From positions 6,427,685 to 6,491,684 of the forward strand of contig CM022667.1 of the NCBI GenBank assembly GCA_012295275.1: 64,000 bases of DNA, given 5' to 3'. The DNA is from Chrysomallon squamiferum. Its lineage: Eukaryota > Mollusca > Gastropoda > Neomphalida > Peltospiridae. Shown in pieces: positions 55,400 to 64,000 of this stretch. The notes beneath the pieces are model-generated. The model had not been told where the DNA came from and made no database searches. It saw nothing but the letters and a program-made list of their open reading frames with translations. A program made the position numbers and the translations under genes. How positions within the stretch are numbered: the stretch's first letter is position 1; every line of letters starts with the position of its first letter.

Positions 55400-56185
55400 T
55401 TCTATTTTATTTTGTTTTGCTAAACCTAATTTAATATTTTATAAAATTAGAAATATAATTTCATTTCTTGGGAAAAAAACTGCACTTATTTATTTTGTTT
55501 TAATTATATTCCTTTTTCCAACTGTATCTTTGCTAGTAATACAACCCAGGTCACAGAATGGTGTTAGAAAGTATTTTTAGCCGTACCACGTATGTACAAT
55601 TTGATTGACTACAAAGATAACTTTAAAACAGTTTCATTAATTAAAAACGAACGTTTCAGAAAACCCTTATTAATATGAGACAATCTGTGATTTTTTTTTC
55701 CCTATTCTTAAACGTAAACACTTTATTATTTCTTGTATAACAGGCCAGTCTTTGTCCTGGAAGGGTTTCTAAACAGTTTAGTAACCATAACGTCACTGTG
55801 ATACATCTAGAACATATTGAGTCAAAACTGAAGAAAAGACTTAAAACCGACACACAAATAAAGTTTAACTATTTGCTGATGGTAAATAATTTGATTTACA
55901 AATAGGATTATTCTACACAGCAAATATATTTTCTTAGGAAGAAGACTGTTTTTTTTCCCCCCGACAACTATTTGAGTATCATTCGCTGATTTTGTGAAGA
56001 TGTAGACACTGCTACGATAGAAATTAACATACCTACATGTCTTTAATCTCTTTTCACAGATAATCAACTAAAACCGCACAGTATGGGGTTTTACAGTTCA
56101 TATCTTGATATATATTAGGTATGAACTGTTAAGTAAATTTAAAATATCACATTTACTTCTTTAGTTACAATTTAAGTAGCACCGA
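55300..56185. other. Upstream flank without recognised gene
   Basis: Collinear with 34600-36400 but more diverged; contains (TTTA)n at 55371-55402. No exon seen. Confidence 0.5.
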
Positions 56186-56189
56186 TCAT

Positions 56190-56378
56190 TATTATTATTA
56201 TTATTATTATTATTGTTATTGTTATTATTATTGTTATTGTTATTATTATTGTTACTGTTATTGTTATTATTGTTATTAGTATTATTATTATTGTTATTAT
56301 TATTAGTATTATTATTGTGATTATTATTATTATTGTTATTGTTATTGTTATGGTTATTGTTATTGTTATTATTTGTTT
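56190..56378. repeat. (ATT)n/(GTT)n microsatellite at retrotransposon 3' end
   Basis: About 190 bp of ATT, GTT and AGT triplets directly before the retrotransposon relic. Confidence 0.9.
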
Positions 56379-56379
56379 A

Positions 56380-56720
56380 CATTTTCATTATTAGTCCAGT
56401 GTTTAGCGTTGCACGGATTCTGGTTTTCTGTTCCTAGAAGAGTAATCTTCTCTTGTTTTGCTATGAAGATGTTACTCTGGATCTTCCAGATCCTTCTTTG
56501 TAACTGGGCTCTTGTTCTTCTCATCTCCCACATCTTGCTGATCTCTATTTCAAGTCTTTTGTACATTGGACAGCTTCTCCATTTCTTTGACTGACACATT
56601 TCTCTCTGAAGGTACTGTCCTGTCTATGAGCAGGCAGGTCTGTTTCTTCTTGTTCTTCACAAAGGAATTACATGTAGGCCTAATTACTTAATGTTCCGAC
56701 TCCCCCAGAAAGCAACCAAA
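56380..56720 (-). mobile_element. Non-LTR retrotransposon 3' fragment, copy 2
   Basis: Minus-strand frame: CPMYKRLEIEISKMWEMRRT ... EKITLLGTENQN. The order (K-x-L..EI..MW, then K..LLGTE) recalls the conserved C-terminus after reverse transcriptase in non-LTR elements ending in a microsatellite. Homologous to 36485-36920. Confidence 0.5.
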
Positions 56721-57241
56721 CAAGCGAAAACAAAATCCTGTAATCATCATTTTATTTAAATTTTTCTTCAGATTGCTATTATGGATCCTTTGCACTTTTT
56801 TGTGGGGATTTTTGTTTTTTTTCTTTTTGGTGTGGGCGGGGAACTAAATTTTCAATGCATATCAGCTCCATGATAAAGAACAGTTCTGCAGGCATCTCTA
56901 TAATTATTAAATATATTCAAATTTGTTTTCAAGAACACTGATTCAATCATTGATGGAGTACACGAAGAATATTCATTTTCTTATTTATTTATTTATTTAT
57001 TTATTTATTTTTCACACGTTGTTTCGCTCTTCAAACAAAAGAAAGAAAGGTAATAATTAAAGACAACACCAGAACATTTCAAATGACGATCTGGTTTGAG
57101 AGCAAAAATCCATTAACTGTACTGCTATGAGATTACTGATTATATAGTGATTATATTATTAGTGATGACAGTATCAGGTCCCCCATAACAGTATCTATGA
57201 CAAGTTCAAATTTTTAGGAGGTATCATAATCAATTGCAGTA

Positions 57242-57931
57242 TCAAATGTGCCATTTTTGTTCCAGTAGGCAACCACTACATACACTGGTTTGTACGAACC
57301 TTTTCTGTACCCTTTCTACCTTCCCAGAGTACGTCACGTTAATCTGAGATGTAGCGTCAAACCACAGATGACACAAGTCTCTGCTCAAAACTGTCTCAGA
57401 CATAATATCTGCCAGGTCTGACAGGACTTTTTCTTCCAGTTCAGGAAACGCTGACATAATGTTCTTAGTTTTCAGAGATTTCAGTGTTATTTCAACTTCC
57501 ATCTCTTTTTTATTTATTTATTTATGTTTTTTCTTCTTCTTTTCTCTGCCCACAATGTCTTGCCGGTTTTGTCAGCTGGGATGTAGGATCCTTTTCAAAG
57601 TATCTACTGTACTGTCTAAAAAAGCTGCTATCGCAATAAGTCAGTACAAAAGCATGTCTCTGACCAGATCGTACTTGGAATATGCAGAAGTGACAGCATT
57701 GTAACAGATCGTAAATTACATTATTAAAGGAATCTCAATCTCTCTCAGCAGATACCTTAGAGCTTTGGCAGCATTAGCAAGTGCATTAAACTCATTCTTT
57801 ACTTCTCTGATGGCTTCAACATAACTGACTGGTCCTTCTGCTGAAATAGAAAACATTTTCCTCCACGGGCCTGTGAACAGTTTTCCAGTCAATCCGACAA
57901 CACCTATGTCTCTGTCAGCGTAACTAACCAT
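57242..57931 (-). pseudogene. Relic of an uncharacterised mobile-associated gene
   Basis: Minus strand: SYADRDIGVVGLTGKLFTGP ... VSYVEAIREVKNEFNALAN (57931-57716); VTSAYSKYDLVRDMLLY then stop and AFLDSTVDTLKRI (57700-57570); and KTKNIMSAFPELEEKVLSDL (57502-57242). The RDxGVVGLTGKLxTGPW block is familiar to me from repeated, uncharacterised invertebrate genes. Stops at 57640 and near 57580 mark decay. Confidence 0.45.
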
Positions 57932-57939
57932 CGGCGCAT

Positions 57940-58018
57940 TTACGTAGTTAGGACGTAATGAAAATTACGTAATCATAACAAAGTCATAACGTAATAATTA
58001 CGTAAATCTAACGTAATA
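57940..58018. promoter_or_regulatory. Cluster of six ACGTA-core sites
   Basis: TACGTAG, GACGTAAT, TTACGTAAT, AACGTAAT, TTACGTAAA and AACGTAAT within about 80 bp. TTACGTAA is the PAR/E4BP4-type bZIP palindrome. Functional meaning is unproven; it may also be a simple drifted repeat. Confidence 0.35.
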
Positions 58019-58029
58019 TTATTCGAATT

Positions 58030-61535
<3,506 letters not shown>

Positions 61536-61877
61536 TTTCAAAAGTTACTCTGTGTTTGTTGCTTTGTGTATTATTTGCTTGCAGTGAGCACCACCAGTCA
61601 GTAAGATCTATGTCTGCAACATTATTTATCTTCACAGTGTAAGTTTTACTTTCTGATGTCATTTCCTCTGTTCCAGTTCCACAACTTACATCATAACCTG
61701 GTGGTATTTTACCAAACTTATTACATACACTTGCAGATTGGTCTATTGAAATAATGGCAGCTGACGATGTTTGCCTGTTGAACAGTACAAGATCATCAAG
61801 CCCAGCAGCATCTGTCACTGTACAGGTCAGAGTGTAAGATGGACGATTTGGTGAGCCAGACAACCTCAATGAAAAAC
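61536..61877 (-). CDS. Gene D2 V-like Ig exon
   Basis: 342 nt, phase 1-1 (TTGTAG| to |GTAAGT). YTLTCTVTDAAGLDDLVLF, SVCNKF, YDVSCGTGTE, TYTVKI and DWWCSLQ. Fully open. Joins in frame to the leader at 62956-63019. The next exon downstream is unknown; the nearest same-strand compatible exon is the gene C Ig2-type exon at 54072. Confidence 0.8.
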
Positions 61878-62955
61878 CTACAAGACACGAAACAAAAGAA
61901 TAAATAAATAATTAAAAAAGGTAAATAAATAAAAAAAAATTATTTCTGATGCATTAAACTTTCATTATTAGATTGCATTATTATGGCGAGTTGTTTTTCT
62001 GCTGGTTCTTTTTTTGTTTGTTTCTTTGTTGTTTTTGTAAATTTATTAATTTTAATTTGTGTGCTTCTAAAATTTATTTCTTAGATATTAATTATTTATC
62101 AAAACATTATAAATAAACAAGAGAGAAACGAAAAAGTGAAGAAAACAATAACAGATCACAAGATGAGGTAAATATTGGAATTTCAAACTGAAACACATTA
62201 ACATGTATCAGCGTTATTTATGTGCCTACACCTGTACTGTTTATGGATCACCAATTACATGCTGTCAAATTCAGTGATGAAGATCATAATTATTTAATTA
62301 TTCATATTTTGTGTGATGTCATATGCACTGACTCAGTAACAACATTTCAGGATAATTACAACTAGTATCAAAACACAGTTAAATTTCCAACAACCAAATG
62401 TAATGTTATGTTCATAGATAAAATACAGTTCTATAACATAAAGTGGCTAAGGTACATACACTGATACAGTATAACATTTCTGTGTTTCATTCCTTAGCTA
62501 TTTTCTTTTCCTTATTTTTTTATTATTATTATTATTTATTTTTTATGTTGTTTTATATATATAAAATACTTAGTAAATTATTTCCTAAAATGTGGCAGAT
62601 TTAAACTGAAAGATTACCGATAAGTGTAGCTTTATCAGTGTCGCTCGCAGTGGAAAAGCGACTTCGAATCATAATTCTTGTGTATACACATTAACGTTTA
62701 AGTCAGACATATGAAAGCTTCTATGTGTTTGTGTTATTTCACTATTGCAAACACTTCTATTTGTGTGTATATTTTATTATCGGAAATACGTTCGCAATAT
62801 CAACAATCCGGCAAAATATTCGATATCTTAGCATGTATAACGGTAACCTGACTCACAGTTCTCTGGTGAGTGACCTAATCTTCAAGATGATCTAATAATA
62901 GTGAAATTAATTATTTACACAAACACTGAAACAACACCCCAGTGTAAAAACTAAC

Positions 62956-63019
62956 CTAAGCAAATATCACTATGTAGAAGAAATATCCACAGAAACATAC
63001 ACCTCAAATCAGACGCCAT
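62956..63019 (-). CDS. Gene D2 leader exon
   Basis: ATG at 63019 in ATGGCGTCTGATTTG; leader with CMFLWIFLLHSDICLG; donor TTAG|GTTAGT, phase 1. Homologous with 19494-19551, including upstream DNA. Confidence 0.75.
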
Positions 63020-63439
63020 TTTCCTTTTTGTACAAATGAGTCCAATTTGTACGAGACCTTTCAAGCCAACTGGTTTAGGTGGCACTGAGAGGGAAAATGT
63101 AAAGGCAAACAAAGAAGAAAGAAAAAATAACAACAACGATATTCTGTCAAAACCTGATACATTTTTCATCAGCAATTTATTATTTATTATTATAATGTAT
63201 GGCATAAACTCTATTTCAAAAACATTTCTTTATTTTCACGTTATTGCTTTACAGTCTCACAAACCGGTTTTAACAACTTTTAATAATCTCAATCAAGTTT
63301 GCTGTTATTTACGAACCAAAACCTAATTCAGTTGTAATGATGGCTGCTTATTGATAATTTACTTCCTGCACCGTGTCGTGATTCCAGAATAACGACTCTA
63401 CATCGGTGAGTGCTTTTTCATTTTTGAATTCATTATTTC

Positions 63440-64000
63440 TGTGTAATGTTTCAGTAAAAATGTCAAACGATACAAAAAAAATTCTGTTCATATCTAACAT
63501 CGTTTGCTACTTTAAGTACATATTTTATTATTTATTATAATTATGCATTTGAGAAAGAATACAGCCGTTTTTCTCTCAAGTATTTTTTCTCTTAAAAAGG
63601 GACACTGAAAAGTGAAACAGCTTTTGTTGTGAAAATTTAAGAAAGAAAGATTATTTATTTCAATTATTTCCATTATTTATCATTCTTTTGTTAGCGTATT
63701 CCTTCAGTAACATTAAAAAATATTAACATTAAAAAATTACTTTTAATCTTTATTCTTATTTTTTTCTGCTGATTTAATATAAAGAAATTAAAAGAATTGA
63801 AAATCTAAACCAAACAAATAACTGCTAATAAATGATAACATTAATACAACTTTCCAGTGCAATACAATGCATGTTACGATGTCAGTGGCTGCAGTCAGGT
63901 GTCTTGATGGACCCTTTATCATCAGTTGCATACTTAGAATCACTCACACTTATGCTCCAAACTCCTTCTGGTTCTGAATGCAAAGGGACTCGAAAACTTC
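63440..64000. other. End of window without recognised gene
   Basis: AT-rich sequence upstream of the D2 leader; the last 100 bp are more GC-balanced but show no supported exon. Confidence 0.4.

Noticed and set aside
63036-63326. Plus-strand frame of 96 codons
   Set aside because: Antisense to the D2 leader and upstream region; no supporting features.

Overview
The window looks like a eukaryotic nuclear genome, most likely a mollusc or another lophotrochozoan. The genes are split into short exons by AT-rich, microsatellite-heavy introns with GT-AG borders. The coding exons encode leader peptides, Ig domains, an FN3 domain, a transmembrane helix and tyrosine-rich cytoplasmic tails. The species assignment is an inference; nothing bacterial or viral was seen.

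The core is a cluster of Ig-superfamily receptor genes, rebuilt here exon by exon. Gene A (+, 21110-33534) has leader, V-like Ig, Ig2, Ig3, Ig4, Ig5, FN3, TM and a tail rich in ITIM/ITSM-like tyrosines. Gene B (-, 47040-39702) has the same ectodomain plan but an unrelated tail that ends in an ITAM-like YxxL-x7-YxxL. B is open throughout, with a deduced length of about 705 residues. Gene C (-, 54949-48462) lacks the V-like exon, has a B-type tail and carries several disabling lesions. All ectodomain exons are phase 1-1, so they can be skipped or recombined without losing frame. A and B look like paired receptors: near-identical membrane-proximal ectodomains with opposite-type tails. A carries two in-frame stops, in FN3 and in the last exon, so it may now encode only a secreted ectodomain or be a young pseudogene.

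Two leader plus V-like exon pairs of another subtype flank the cluster, both on the minus strand: 19494-19551 with 8183-8524 (D1) and 62956-63019 with 61536-61877 (D2). Two orphan leader exons (34067-34142 and 37772-37832) lie between A and B inside segmental copies of the C and B promoter regions. A roughly 107-bp tandem repeat duplicates the splice acceptor and start of the V-like exon in front of A, B and the B-type orphan.

Other regions. 1-7240 holds diverged tandem or segmental repeats. 8888-11440 is a mobile element with inverted ends and a decayed gene; a partial copy lies at 23405-24035. 11455-12212 holds short interspersed repeats. 15025-18200 is a frameshifted multi-part minus-strand gene of an uncharacterised, probably mobile family. 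36485-36920 and 56380-56720 are matching non-LTR retrotransposon 3' ends. 57242-57931 is another mobile-gene relic. Many long microsatellites occur. No tRNA, rRNA, CRISPR or operon-like structure was recognised.
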